Source of the DNA: an uncultured Anaerolineae bacterium
GTDB taxonomy: Bacteria; Chloroflexota; Anaerolineae; Anaerolineales; Villigracilaceae
Direction of reading: 5' to 3'
DNA: 64,000 nucleotides
Assembly (NCBI GenBank): GCA_903822545.1
Contig: CAIJPN010000100.1
Coordinates: 1-64,000 of the forward strand
Shown piece after piece: positions 49,016 to 57,519 of the stretch (position 1 is its first letter; each line of letters starts with the position of its first letter). Below the pieces are notes generated by a model. The model did not search any database. It was given only the letters and a program-made list of their open reading frames with translations, and had not been told where the DNA came from. A program made the position numbers and the translations under genes.

Positions 49016-49717
49016 TTACTTTTTGTTGCGCGGGGTGGGCGTCGGTGAGGGCGGGCGAGGGATGACATCAAAATACATCTGCATCGAGCAGACCAACAGA
49101 TCATTCACCTTCAGCCCCCAGGCCGAGGAATAACGTCCCGGATCATGCGGCGACTGGATCATGACCCTCAATTTGATACGCGCATCGGGATAAACTGAAT
49201 ACCCAAACTCACGCTCAGGCTCGTCTTTATAAATCTTGTCGCCACCCAAAAACACAAATTTTGAATCCTTCTCTTTCCATACCTCCGACCCAATGTTTTC
49301 GATCTTCCAGTTCATTTCAAAAACTTCCAGTGGGTAATGCCTGGTGCCATTCTTCGGGCTGAATACCACCTCTTTGCAAGCATACAATGGCCGGTCCGCC
49401 CCAAGCACGCCGGGCGGAAGGGTAGAATTCGGCGTCATGGATGGAAACAACATAGGGGTGAGGGTTGGGATGGAAGTGGGCGTCATCAGCATCCCGGCAA
49501 CCTCAGTAGAGATTAGAGCATCTGAACGAGTGGGCGTTGGAGCCGGGGTTGTCGGGGCCAGCGTAGCAGTAGGCAGCGCCTGGACTGTCGCCGCAATAAT
49601 TGTGGAAACAAGTGCCTGAGGGTCTCCCACAGAGGGTGGAGGGGTAGATGGTGCACACGCACCCAGGGCAAAGGCGAGCACGATGATGATGGAATAGTTC
49701 AGGCGTAAGAACTTCAC
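49016..49717 (-). CDS. NBR1-Ig-like domain lipoprotein 7
   Basis: A 233-residue secreted protein with lipobox ALGAC, a long Thr/Pro linker (ATLAPTTPAPTPT), and one NBR1-type Ig domain (LEVFEMNWKIENIGSEVWKE, ending LLVCSMQMYF). YACKEV and LLVCS keep the cysteine pair found in all seven paralogs. It is the most divergent copy and alone has a C-terminal PSPTPTPRNKK tail. Last of seven in a row. These Ig domains probably bind other proteins or surface polymers; no ligand is known. Confidence 0.85.
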   Translation of the reverse strand: MKFLRLNYSIIIVLAFALGACAPSTPPPSVGDPQALVSTIIAATVQALPTATLAPTTPAPTPTRSDALISTEVAGMLMTPTSIPTLTPMLFPSMTPNSTLPPGVLGADRPLYACKEVVFSPKNGTRHYPLEVFEMNWKIENIGSEVWKEKDSKFVFLGGDKIYKDEPEREFGYSVYPDARIKLRVMIQSPHDPGRYSSAWGLKVNDLLVCSMQMYFDVIPRPPSPTPTPRNKK

Positions 49718-49733
49718 AATACGCTCCTAAAAA

Positions 49734-50414
49734 TTACCTGACAATGATTTGAAAGGCAAAATGGCAAAAAATTGTATCCTTGCGCCGCAGGGCCCAGCGA
49801 GTGATATAAGCGCCCGCCTTCGATGGGGCCTTCATCCACACTGAAAAATCAGCATAATCACCAGATGTCACTGCAATTTCACTCTCTTTGTGTGATGCAT
49901 TCAGGAACATCTTCTCTCCTTCGACGTGTATTATATCCAGGCTGCCCACCGGCCAATCTTTGGCGCCCGCATTTTTGATGGTCCAAACCACCAGGAATTC
50001 ATACCCTGGCTTGAAGTTTGTCCAATCGTCTGGTTTTTGGGCCAGCACCTGACAGGAATAATTATTGTTCCCCTGCACCTTGCCCACTTCAGCACCACCG
50101 AGTGTCATATCTGTAGGGCTGGCCGTGAGGGTAAGGCTTGGTGTAATGGTAAAGGTAGGCGGGATGGGTGTGATGGATGAAACCGGGGTTAATGTAGGGA
50201 AATCTGTAGCCCGCAAGCGCAGCCTGGTGGGGGTAGGCTGGGCAGTAGGCAATGGCGTGCGTGATGGGATGGCAGCAATCGTGGCGGCCACGATCGTCTG
50301 TACAACAGCATCAGGGTTTTGCGGGCCAGCCCCAGGAGATGGAGCACAGGCTGGCAGTAATAGCGCCCCTATCATCAACATGTGCAGCAAAAGGCGTTTT
50401 TGAATCGTACTCAT
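49734..50414 (-). CDS. NBR1-Ig-like domain lipoprotein 6
   Basis: A 226-residue lipoprotein: signal peptide with lipobox LLPAC, then AVVQTIVAATIAAIPSRTPLP, a Thr/Pro linker, and an Ig domain with YSCQVL, FLVVWTIKNAGAKDWP, GAYITRWAL and IFCHFAF. The W-x-N-x-G-x-x-W core is the family mark. It lies 16 bases upstream of the next paralog. Confidence 0.87.
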   Translation of the reverse strand: MSTIQKRLLLHMLMIGALLLPACAPSPGAGPQNPDAVVQTIVAATIAAIPSRTPLPTAQPTPTRLRLRATDFPTLTPVSSITPIPPTFTITPSLTLTASPTDMTLGGAEVGKVQGNNNYSCQVLAQKPDDWTNFKPGYEFLVVWTIKNAGAKDWPVGSLDIIHVEGEKMFLNASHKESEIAVTSGDYADFSVWMKAPSKAGAYITRWALRRKDTIFCHFAFQIIVR

Positions 50415-50455
50415 GATTTCCTCAGCGTCCCGGTTAAATTTAGATGCAGCACCGG

Positions 50456-51106
50456 CTACTTATAGACTCTAACCATCAGGGAAAACTGGCAAAAAATCCC
50501 TTTTTTATTCTGCAAACCCCAAATTGTGGTGTAAATTCCTTCTTGTTTTGGGGTAGCCATATCGACAATCAGCACAACAACATCTCCAGGCTCAACCACC
50601 TCTGTCATGGCGTAAGAATTGCCATAGGTGTGCAACTTGTCGCCGCCGACATATACCAGTTGAACCGTATCTGCCCAGTCTTTTGTGCCGGCATTTTTCA
50701 CTTTCCAGTGCATGTCGAAACCATCGCGTGGTTTGAATTGAGTCCAGTCAATAGGTTCCTGTGAAATGATCTGGCAGGCATACTCCCCACTGCCTTGAAC
50801 CAGGTTGATGATGCTGCCCGATGATGTGGGCTGCGCCCCGGATGTCGATGTGGATACTGCTGGCTGGGTGGAAATCGCCGGAATGGTTGGAAGGGGCACG
50901 GTTGGGGTGATAGTCGGTTCGGGGGTGCTGGTAGGTGGCAGGGTGGCAGTAGGCTGCGCTGCCAGGGTTTCCATAACGCCCGTAGCGATGCTATCCGCCG
51001 GGGCAATCCCAGGGGTTGGGGTAGCCTGTTCAACGATAGCTGCACAGGCCGGGGTCAGGAGCAAAACAAGAATGCTGGTAAAAACCAGGGAATGTTTTTT
51101 TCTCAT
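50456..51106 (-). CDS. NBR1-Ig-like domain lipoprotein 5
   Basis: A 216-residue lipoprotein with lipobox LTPAC, a Thr/Pro/Ser linker, YACQII, DMHWKVKNAGTKDWAD, VYVGGDKLHTYG, GIYTTIWGL and IFCQFSL. The start at 51106 is chosen because it gives a proper signal peptide (MRKKHSLVFTSILVLLL); the longer frame overlaps the upstream gene. Confidence 0.86.
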   Translation of the reverse strand: MRKKHSLVFTSILVLLLTPACAAIVEQATPTPGIAPADSIATGVMETLAAQPTATLPPTSTPEPTITPTVPLPTIPAISTQPAVSTSTSGAQPTSSGSIINLVQGSGEYACQIISQEPIDWTQFKPRDGFDMHWKVKNAGTKDWADTVQLVYVGGDKLHTYGNSYAMTEVVEPGDVVVLIVDMATPKQEGIYTTIWGLQNKKGIFCQFSLMVRVYK

Positions 51107-51116
51107 AAGTGATGTG

Positions 51117-51785
51117 CTATTTTTTCTGCACTTGGATACTAACGCTAAATGTGCAAAATACTTTTTTAGATGTTCCAATTCCCCAGACTGTTGTATATGT
51201 GCCAGTCTTTTTTGGCGCAGTCATATCGAGGATAAATTCCAGTTTTTCGCCTTCTTTGTAGGTTTTGGGGAGGTCGACTACATCGTTAAAATCATGAAAT
51301 TTATCGCCTTTAACGTAAAAGAGATCAAAGGCGCTGGAGTCCCAGGCTTTTTTACCAACATTAAGCAATATCCATTTGCCGTCAAATTTATCACCCGGCT
51401 TGAAGATGGTGCCATCTAGCGGTTTTTTTGATAGGAGTTGGCAGGAGTATCCATCCAATGTTTGGATGGCGGTTTCTTTGGTAACCGTCGCAGTGGGGGT
51501 GAAGGCGGAGGTGGCTGTCAAGATGATGATGGGAGTCATGGTAGGCAGCGGTGTAACAGATGGCTGAGGTGTCTCGGTAACGGTGGCCGTTGGCAGGACG
51601 GTTATTTCCGTTGGGGCCGGGAGTGGAGTATTGGTTGGGGCGAGGGTCGAGGTCGGCAGGGATGCGATTGTCGCTGCGATGCTGGTTGCAATGATCGCTT
51701 CTGGCGGAAGTTCGCTGGTGGGCGCAACTGGCGCACAAGCAGAGAGCAGGGTGATGAGGAGAAACAGCGATATTATTTTTTTCAT
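51117..51785 (-). CDS. NBR1-Ig-like domain lipoprotein 4
   Basis: A 222-residue lipoprotein with lipobox LLSAC, a Thr/Pro linker (LAPTNTPLPAPT), YSCQLL, FDGKWILLNVGKKAWD, FYVKGDKFHDF, GTYTTVWGI and VFCTFSV. It starts 4 bases after the stop of the upstream paralog, so translation of the pair is tightly linked. Confidence 0.87.
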   Translation of the reverse strand: MKKIISLFLLITLLSACAPVAPTSELPPEAIIATSIAATIASLPTSTLAPTNTPLPAPTEITVLPTATVTETPQPSVTPLPTMTPIIILTATSAFTPTATVTKETAIQTLDGYSCQLLSKKPLDGTIFKPGDKFDGKWILLNVGKKAWDSSAFDLFYVKGDKFHDFNDVVDLPKTYKEGEKLEFILDMTAPKKTGTYTTVWGIGTSKKVFCTFSVSIQVQKK

Positions 51786-51789
51786 GGCT

Positions 51790-52482
51790 TTATTTTTTCT
51801 GTACGATTATAGAGATGGTGATCTGGCAAAAAACACTTTTTCCGTAGGCTAGGCCCCAAACGGCAGTGTAATTGCCAGGTTCTTTGGGAGCCATCATATC
51901 CAGTGTGAGTTCGATGCTGCCACCAGATACGACATCTTTCGAAAGATCGAATCTGCTGCCATACTGGTGCAGGGCGGCGCCGCTGACAAATATAAAATTG
52001 ACGTTATCGGCGGGCCAATCATTGCTGCCCAAGTTGCGAACCTGCCATTTGGCATCAAAGGTATCCAGCGGATAGAATTTGTTCCAGTCAGTGGGTCGTT
52101 GGGATAGGATGGAACAGCCGTATTGGGAATTTCCTTGCATAGGGCCAGGGATGGGAGTAAGGGTGGCAATGATTTCTGAGCGTTGGGTTGGAGGTACCTG
52201 GGATGGCACAACCAGGGCAGTGGGTAAGATGGGTGTTGGTGGCTGGTTGCCTGGGGTCAGGTCAAAATTTGGCGGTGTGGTGGGGGTACGGGTGGGTAAG
52301 GCGGTGCGGGTAGGGATAAGGGTGAAGGTGGGGACAGCAAAAACAGTGGCCGCCACTGACATGGCAATCCGATCGATCTTTTGGGTGGGCGTTGGCTGGG
52401 GCAAGACAACCGCCACTGGCGCGCAAGCCGTGAGAAGAAAGATGAAAAAGAGTGCATTAAGGATGAGACGGTATGGCTTCAT
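51790..52482 (-). CDS. NBR1-Ig-like domain lipoprotein 3
   Basis: A 230-residue lipoprotein with lipobox LLTAC, a long Thr/Pro linker (PTRTALPTRTPTTPP), YGCSIL, FDAKWQVRNLGSNDWP, FVSGAALHQYGSRFDL, GNYTAVWGL and VFCQITI. Confidence 0.87.
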   Translation of the reverse strand: MKPYRLILNALFFIFLLTACAPVAVVLPQPTPTQKIDRIAMSVAATVFAVPTFTLIPTRTALPTRTPTTPPNFDLTPGNQPPTPILPTALVVPSQVPPTQRSEIIATLTPIPGPMQGNSQYGCSILSQRPTDWNKFYPLDTFDAKWQVRNLGSNDWPADNVNFIFVSGAALHQYGSRFDLSKDVVSGGSIELTLDMMAPKEPGNYTAVWGLAYGKSVFCQITISIIVQKK

Positions 52483-52581
52483 AATTAGTTCCTTGCAATC
52501 GGTGCCGGTGTCAGGATGAAGTATAACAAACTCTAATGACTCTCTGAGAATTAGCAGGGTGTGCTGTTAGAACCGCTCTTT

Positions 52582-53238
52582 TTACTGGCCTGCCACCTTT
52601 ATAGTAATGCTAAACTTGCAAAACAGGGTGGAGCCTTTTTTCAGGCCCCAAACGCTGGTGTATTCACCGGGAGATTGAGGCGCCTGGAATTTCATCGTTA
52701 ACTGGAGGTTTTGTCCATCAAGAACGGATGTTTTCATATCCATGGTATCGCCATCCGTATGTAATCGCGAACCTTCAAGAAAAACAATATCAATGGCTGT
52801 TGAATCCCAATCTTTGGGGCCCATATTCTGGATGACCCACACAGAGAAGAAGGTTTTTCCAGTCAAATAGGTGGATTTGTCTGGTGGGTTCATTTCCAGC
52901 AATTTACAATTATAGCCAGATGATCCTTGTATCCGTCTTGCGTCAGTGCTGGTTGGGATCGGTGTCAGGGTATCCATGGGCGTAACAGAGGGAGCAGCCG
53001 TCATGGTTGCTAAAAAGTTTTGGGTGGGTAGTTTTGTGGGTCGGGGCGGGGTGCTGCTTGGGGGAAGCGGTGTATTGGTGTGAGTGGCCGTTGCTGAGGG
53101 CATGGCTGTAAATGTAGCGGCGATGCTGGATGCAACAACCTCCTGGGGCAAAAGCCCAGGCGTGGAAACGGATGGGGCACAAGCGGTCATCCCTATCAGT
53201 AATCCTAAAAATACCCCGAAAAATGATTGTACTTTCAT
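52582..53238 (-). CDS. NBR1-Ig-like domain lipoprotein 2
   Basis: A 218-residue lipoprotein with lipobox-like MTAC after a hydrophobic signal (FFGVFLGLLIG), a Thr/Pro linker (TNTPLPPSSTPPRPT), YNCKLL, FFSVWVIQNMGPKDWD, VFLEGSRLHTDG, GEYTSVWGL and LFCKFSI. The 106-bp gap before it holds a strong hairpin (53260-53303). Confidence 0.86.
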   Translation of the reverse strand: MKVQSFFGVFLGLLIGMTACAPSVSTPGLLPQEVVASSIAATFTAMPSATATHTNTPLPPSSTPPRPTKLPTQNFLATMTAAPSVTPMDTLTPIPTSTDARRIQGSSGYNCKLLEMNPPDKSTYLTGKTFFSVWVIQNMGPKDWDSTAIDIVFLEGSRLHTDGDTMDMKTSVLDGQNLQLTMKFQAPQSPGEYTSVWGLKKGSTLFCKFSITIKVAGQ

Positions 53239-53259
53239 ACCATCTCTTATGGAATAATC

Positions 53260-53303
53260 AACGCGGACGAGCCCCTGTGCCCAGCATGGGTCTCGTCCGC
53301 GTT
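53260..53303. repeat. 12-bp inverted repeat between the first and second NBR1-type genes
   Basis: AACGCGGACGAG and CTCGTCCGCGTT pair perfectly over a 20-base loop. On the minus strand it lies downstream of the leading gene and is not followed by a T run, so it may be a processing or attenuation hairpin that sets the first gene apart from the other six. Confidence 0.7.
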
Positions 53304-53344
53304 TGTAACGTGCCAGGGCGGTGCAGGGGCTCGTGCAGCGGTGA

Positions 53345-53758
53345 CTACTTCACCCGGACAATCAGGTAGAAACGGCAGAACACCTTGTTGCCGTTGGTCA
53401 GGCCCCAGTAGGTGGTGTAAGTGCCAGGATTTTTTGGCGCAACCATATCGAGGATAAGCGTTGCCTTGCCTAGTGGTTTGACAATCTTCACATCAAAACG
53501 ATTGATGCCATACTTTTGCATCTTCGCGCCACCCAGGAAAACCAGGTCAACGCCGTTCCAGTTGGCGGTGCCTGTGTTGCGGACAATCCACTTCATATCA
53601 AAATCCTGACGGGACTGCATCACGACCCAGTCGCGGGGGAATTGTCCATCCAGGTGACAGGAATATGTGCCAGCCGCGGCGGCTGTATCAGCCGGGACAA
53701 AGGTTGTTACCATCAGGATCAAGGCCAGGGTGAGGAAAAAGATTTGCTTCAGTTTCAT
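53345..53758 (-). CDS. NBR1-Ig-like domain secreted protein 1
   Basis: A 137-residue secreted protein, the first of seven paralogs. It has a signal peptide (IFFLTLALILMVTTFVPADTAAAAG) without lipobox cysteine and no Thr/Pro linker, then a single Ig domain with YSCHLD, DMKWIVRNTGTANWN, LVFLGGAKMQKYG, GTYTTYWGL and VFCRFYL. AAGGAG lies 8 bases before the start. Unlike the others it should be released or bound non-covalently. Confidence 0.88.
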   Translation of the reverse strand: MKLKQIFFLTLALILMVTTFVPADTAAAAGTYSCHLDGQFPRDWVVMQSRQDFDMKWIVRNTGTANWNGVDLVFLGGAKMQKYGINRFDVKIVKPLGKATLILDMVAPKNPGTYTTYWGLTNGNKVFCRFYLIVRVK

Positions 53759-53847
53759 ACAATTTACTCCTTTTTGCAAAATATTTCGGCGCAGGTGCCA
53801 GCGACTATCTAACTAATAGTATACCCACCTGCGCCAAAATTTCAAAA

Positions 53848-55182
53848 TTAATCGCCGGTTTCGCTCGAACCGATCCCCAGCGGTTTCCACTTGTTGGCAT
53901 CTTTCAGGCGATGTTGGATGCCATCCCGTTCATGCAGGTGGTCAAAATTCTCGGGTTTGATAAACATCTGATCGCCATCGAGCAGCCCGGTCAAACCAGT
54001 TTGACCCACCTCGGGGCGTTTATTCTGGCAGGCTTTACAGGTTTTGGGATCATGCGGCTTGTACTCGGTAGGCTCTTCATAAGTGGCAATATAGCCTTCA
54101 TAGTTGCGCAGGATAATCTTGTGATCTGACATGCTGATCTGGTAATTGGGCATCACCGGAATCTTTCCGCCGCCGCCAGGCGCATCCACTATGAACTGTG
54201 GCACTGCATACCCGGAAGTATGTCCGCGCAGACCCTCGATAATCTCAATACCTTTGGCAACCGGCGTGCGGAAGTGTCCCGCGCCTTCCACCAGGTCACA
54301 CTGATAGAGATAATACGGGCGCACGCGAATTCGCACCAGCTTTTGCACCAGATCACGCTGGATGTGAACACAATCATTGACACCCGCCATCAATACCGAT
54401 TGGTTGCCCAGCTGGATGCCTGCCCGGCTCAACAGGTCGGTAGCCTGTGCCAGTTCCGCCGAAATCTCATTCGGGTGATTCACGTGGATATTCATCCAGA
54501 GCGGGTGATACTTCTGGAGTGTGTCGCACAATTCGGGGGTGATGCGCTGCGGCATAAAGACCGGCACACGCGAGCCAATACGCACAATTTCCACATGTGG
54601 GATTTCGCGCAGGCGGCTGAGCAGCTCATCCAGGATTTTGGGAGCCAACACCAGCGGGTCGCCACCCGAAAGCAGCACATCGCGGATCTGTGGTGTGCGA
54701 CGGATATACTCAAGCTGCATTTCAAACTCATCGCGCTTGAACGTCTGCCCGGGATCACCAACGATACGCGAGCGGGTGCAATAGCGGCAGTACGAGGCGC
54801 ACTGTGTCGTTACCAGCATCAGCACACGGTCAGGGTAACGGTGAACCAACCCCGGCACAGGAGAGTGTCGATCTTCCGAGAGAGAATCTTCCATCATGGC
54901 TGTAAAAGCCTGCATCTCCTCTGCGCGCGGGATAATCTGTTTGCGAATGGGGTCATCCGGATCATTCGGGTCGATCAGCGAAATAAAATACGGGGTCACA
55001 TCCACGCGAAACAGCCCGCTGGTATTGAGGGCTTTGCGTTCACTCTCAGTCAGGGTTAAAACTTTCTCAATATCATCTGCCGAATTAAGGCGATTGCTGA
55101 GCTGCCAGCGCCAATCGTTCCATTTTTCATCGGGAACATCCTGGAAAACAGGGGCGCGCTTAGAGACAAAAGGGGTGGGCAT
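53848..55182 (-). CDS. kamA: lysine 2,3-aminomutase (radical SAM)
   Basis: A 444-residue radical SAM, PLP-dependent enzyme. The 4Fe-4S motif CASYCRYC (CxxxCxxC) is near residue 133, LLSGGDPLVLAP follows, and MPNYQISMSDHKIILRNYEG is the C-terminal family block with the PLP lysine region before it. A C-terminal KTCKACQNKRPE segment supplies the zinc-type cysteines. It converts L-lysine to L-beta-lysine, used in lysine fermentation or as the compatible solute N-acetyl-beta-lysine. No ablB acetyltransferase or other kam gene is next to it. GGAGG lies 5 bases before the start. Confidence 0.93.
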   Translation of the reverse strand: MPTPFVSKRAPVFQDVPDEKWNDWRWQLSNRLNSADDIEKVLTLTESERKALNTSGLFRVDVTPYFISLIDPNDPDDPIRKQIIPRAEEMQAFTAMMEDSLSEDRHSPVPGLVHRYPDRVLMLVTTQCASYCRYCTRSRIVGDPGQTFKRDEFEMQLEYIRRTPQIRDVLLSGGDPLVLAPKILDELLSRLREIPHVEIVRIGSRVPVFMPQRITPELCDTLQKYHPLWMNIHVNHPNEISAELAQATDLLSRAGIQLGNQSVLMAGVNDCVHIQRDLVQKLVRIRVRPYYLYQCDLVEGAGHFRTPVAKGIEIIEGLRGHTSGYAVPQFIVDAPGGGGKIPVMPNYQISMSDHKIILRNYEGYIATYEEPTEYKPHDPKTCKACQNKRPEVGQTGLTGLLDGDQMFIKPENFDHLHERDGIQHRLKDANKWKPLGIGSSETGD

Positions 55183-55384
55183 GGGTTCCTCCAAAAGGTG
55201 ATTAAAGTTTTATGGGTAAAAGAAACGCTTAAAGAACCTTCTGGCCCGGCGGGTCATGGTCAGGGCGAAAAAATCCCCCAAAATAGGGCAAAAAACCAGA
55301 CAGGAAAATCATAAAGGTATTGTAAGATGAAAAAAGAAGCGGGTCAATGAGGTTTTGCTCCGGAGATGTTTCCCTGTTTAACCA

Positions 55385-55800
55385 AGACACTCTTTATAAA
55401 TAGATATCTTAATTAGTAATCGCAGTAGAGCCTGTGGATATGTGGATAAATCGGCCCTGCCACCATATATGGAGAAAAAAGAACCCATCCCGCCCTGTAT
55501 CTGCCGGTTTTCACAGCGAGCCGGATTCTCCCCTTGTGGATAACCCGCCAAACCGCCCCGCGGCTTTTTCCACCATCCTATAGCCGGTTTCTACCTATTG
55601 GGTCTCCCTAAAAAACACCCCCCATATCTGGGGGGCGGCATTATGATGATTTGTCGAACAATTGAGCGGTTTCTCCACAATCAATGTCATTTATCCACAG
55701 TTTTGAGGCACTTATCCACAGAAAGGTGTGGAAAATACCCATTCACCCGGCGCTATTATTCGGATAGATACCCCCACATATAGCCGATATTATCCATACT
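55385..55800. other. candidate chromosomal replication origin (oriC)
   Basis: The gene-free stretch 55183-55789 holds a cluster of DnaA boxes. Perfect TTATCCACA or its complement lies at 55441, 55535, 55691 and 55712. One-mismatch boxes lie at 55433 (TGTGGATAT), 55671 (TTCTCCACA), 55727 (TGTGGAAAA) and 55790 (TTATCCATA). An AT-rich stretch (TTTATAAATAGATATCTTAA, 55393-55412) beside them could unwind. Another palindrome, CCCCCATATCTGGGGG, is near 55619. No comparable cluster was noticed elsewhere in the window. dnaA is not adjacent. Confidence 0.82.
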
Positions 55801-56779
55801 GTGTAGACATTTTATCCAGCACTTCTTCCACCGCATCCAGGAAGTGATCCATGCTTTGCAGGCGCAGCTCAAAAGATGTCCCGGCCAGCCCGGCGTATTT
55901 GCAAGCCGAATCCCACAGCGTGGTTTGTTCCGCGCTCCAGTTCCCAGCCTGGGCGGCCAGCGCCCAACTGTGCAGCACCAGCCACAGCGCCTGGGATGTG
56001 TCCCTGGCATCCAGCGCCGCCAGGATGGCCGATTTGTAATACGCCAGCCGCACCGGGTGAACGCGCAAATCCACCGGGGCGTGTGTAGCCGCGCTGAAAG
56101 CGGTTTCCCATGGCCCCAGCCAGGCGCGGATATCATCGGCACTCACATCCAGCCCGCCGATCATGGCGGTTAGCGTATTTGCCAGTTCGGGCTTTTTGGC
56201 CTTTTTAGCGCGTTCGGCAAACCCGGTGAACAGTCTGCGTTCAGGCAGCGGCGCGCCATTCATCACCGCCAGGCTGTTGGCGGCATCTTGCACGGCCAGC
56301 AAGTATTTGGCAGGATCCGCTTCTCCGCCAAACTGGAAGGCTGTCCAGCGATCACGCGCGCGTCCGGCAAAATAACGTGCCCGCGCCAGCACATTTGATG
56401 GATCGTCAAACTGCGCCCGCAGGCTCGATTGGGTGTACTCGAAGAAACGCCCTTTTTCATACAGCAGCATCGGGTCCCACATGGCCCAGCCGCGCCAGGG
56501 GTCGGCGCGCAGTTCGCGCGGTTTGGCATAGGCTTTTTCGCTTTCAAACATCAAATCCAGGTGGATTTCTGCCGAGATTTTGATGATTTCCCGCTCCAGG
56601 TCTGGCTCGCCCTTGGTGATGACCAGCAAATCGACATCTGTTGTCCCACCAATCAGCGGGTCGCCATCTGTGCGCATTGAACCGACCAAAAAGACGGCCA
56701 CCACATTCGGGTCGGGCTTAAAGCGCTTTTCGGTGGTGTCTTTTGCCAGTTTCAGGAGCATTTCTCGGGTAATGCGCAT
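55790..56779 (-). CDS. nucleotidyltransferase-fold protein
   Basis: A 329-residue protein. The N-terminal domain has the Pol-beta-type signature VFLVGSMRTDGD...TDVDLLVIT (Gly-Ser plus Asp-x-Asp), then a third acidic position in HLDLMFE. The rest is helical, like the C-terminal part of kanamycin- or aminoglycoside-type nucleotidyltransferases. It may modify a small molecule or belong to an uncharacterised MNT-like group. The gene overlaps the last DnaA-box candidate at its stop and follows the kinase gene by 3 bases. Confidence 0.8.
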   Translation of the reverse strand: MRITREMLLKLAKDTTEKRFKPDPNVVAVFLVGSMRTDGDPLIGGTTDVDLLVITKGEPDLEREIIKISAEIHLDLMFESEKAYAKPRELRADPWRGWAMWDPMLLYEKGRFFEYTQSSLRAQFDDPSNVLARARYFAGRARDRWTAFQFGGEADPAKYLLAVQDAANSLAVMNGAPLPERRLFTGFAERAKKAKKPELANTLTAMIGGLDVSADDIRAWLGPWETAFSAATHAPVDLRVHPVRLAYYKSAILAALDARDTSQALWLVLHSWALAAQAGNWSAEQTTLWDSACKYAGLAGTSFELRLQSMDHFLDAVEEVLDKMSTQYG

Positions 56780-56782
56780 GTT

Positions 56783-57418
56783 TCAGTCTCCATCAATGAG
56801 CGTGGGCTGGTAGGGGTTGATGCCCAGCGCCTCGCGGATTTTGTTTTCGATCAATTTCAAATGGTCAGGATACCGCACAAAGTCCAGCGCGTTTGAATCA
56901 ATCACCAGCTTGTGACTGCTGGTCGTGGCGAAAAATTCATCGTAGGCGGTCACCAGATCCGCAATATAGCTGCGTTCCATGCTGCGCTCGTAAGAGCGGT
57001 CGCGCAGGGCGATGCGGGCCATCAGCGTATCCACACTGGCAGAAAGGTACACCGTCAGGTCGGGCAGTGGGATTTTCTCGGCCAGCGCCTCGTGGACGCG
57101 ATGGTACATGGACAGCTCATCGCCGTGCAGGTTGATGCGCGCAAAAAGTGAGTCTTTGGAGAATGTGTAATCGGCCAGCAAGCTCTTGCCACTGTTCAAA
57201 ATGGCCGGTACCGTGTTATTTTGCTGCCGATAGCGACTGAGCAGGAAGAAAATTTGTGTCTGGAAAGCATAGCGTGCCCGGTCTCCGTAAAAATCGGACA
57301 GGAACGGGTTTTCCTCGAACACTTCCAGCAGCAATTCGGCGTTTTCAAAACGCGATTGCAGTAAACGCGCCAGCGTGGTCTTGCCGACGCCGATGACACC
57401 TTCGATGGCGATATACAT
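56783..57418 (-). CDS. deoxynucleoside kinase (dGK/dAK type)
   Basis: A 211-residue kinase that makes deoxynucleoside monophosphates. The P-loop is IEGVIGVGKTT at residues 5-15, EENPFLSDFY and FQTQIFFLLSRYRQ are family marks, and the catalytic/lid region reads ALRDRSYERSMERSYI. Length fits the family. The start at 57418 is right before the P-loop; the longer frame runs into the divergent gene. It is transcribed with the nucleotidyltransferase gene. Confidence 0.92.
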   Translation of the reverse strand: MYIAIEGVIGVGKTTLARLLQSRFENAELLLEVFEENPFLSDFYGDRARYAFQTQIFFLLSRYRQQNNTVPAILNSGKSLLADYTFSKDSLFARINLHGDELSMYHRVHEALAEKIPLPDLTVYLSASVDTLMARIALRDRSYERSMERSYIADLVTAYDEFFATTSSHKLVIDSNALDFVRYPDHLKLIENKIREALGINPYQPTLIDGD

Positions 57419-57519
57419 GGCGGCAAGGATACCATAACTGCAAAATTCGCGAAACACATAACCTGCCAGACTTTCGACTCCGGCGGCGTTCCGCGCATCG
57501 TAGCGCGTATAATTGAAGC

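Noticed and set aside
53848-55182. Glutamate 2,3-aminomutase or EpmB instead of KamA
   Set aside because: EpmB is shorter (about 340) and lacks the C-terminal cysteine-containing part. The 444-residue length and C-terminal KTCKACQNK fit lysine 2,3-aminomutase, though glutamate mutase cannot be excluded fully.
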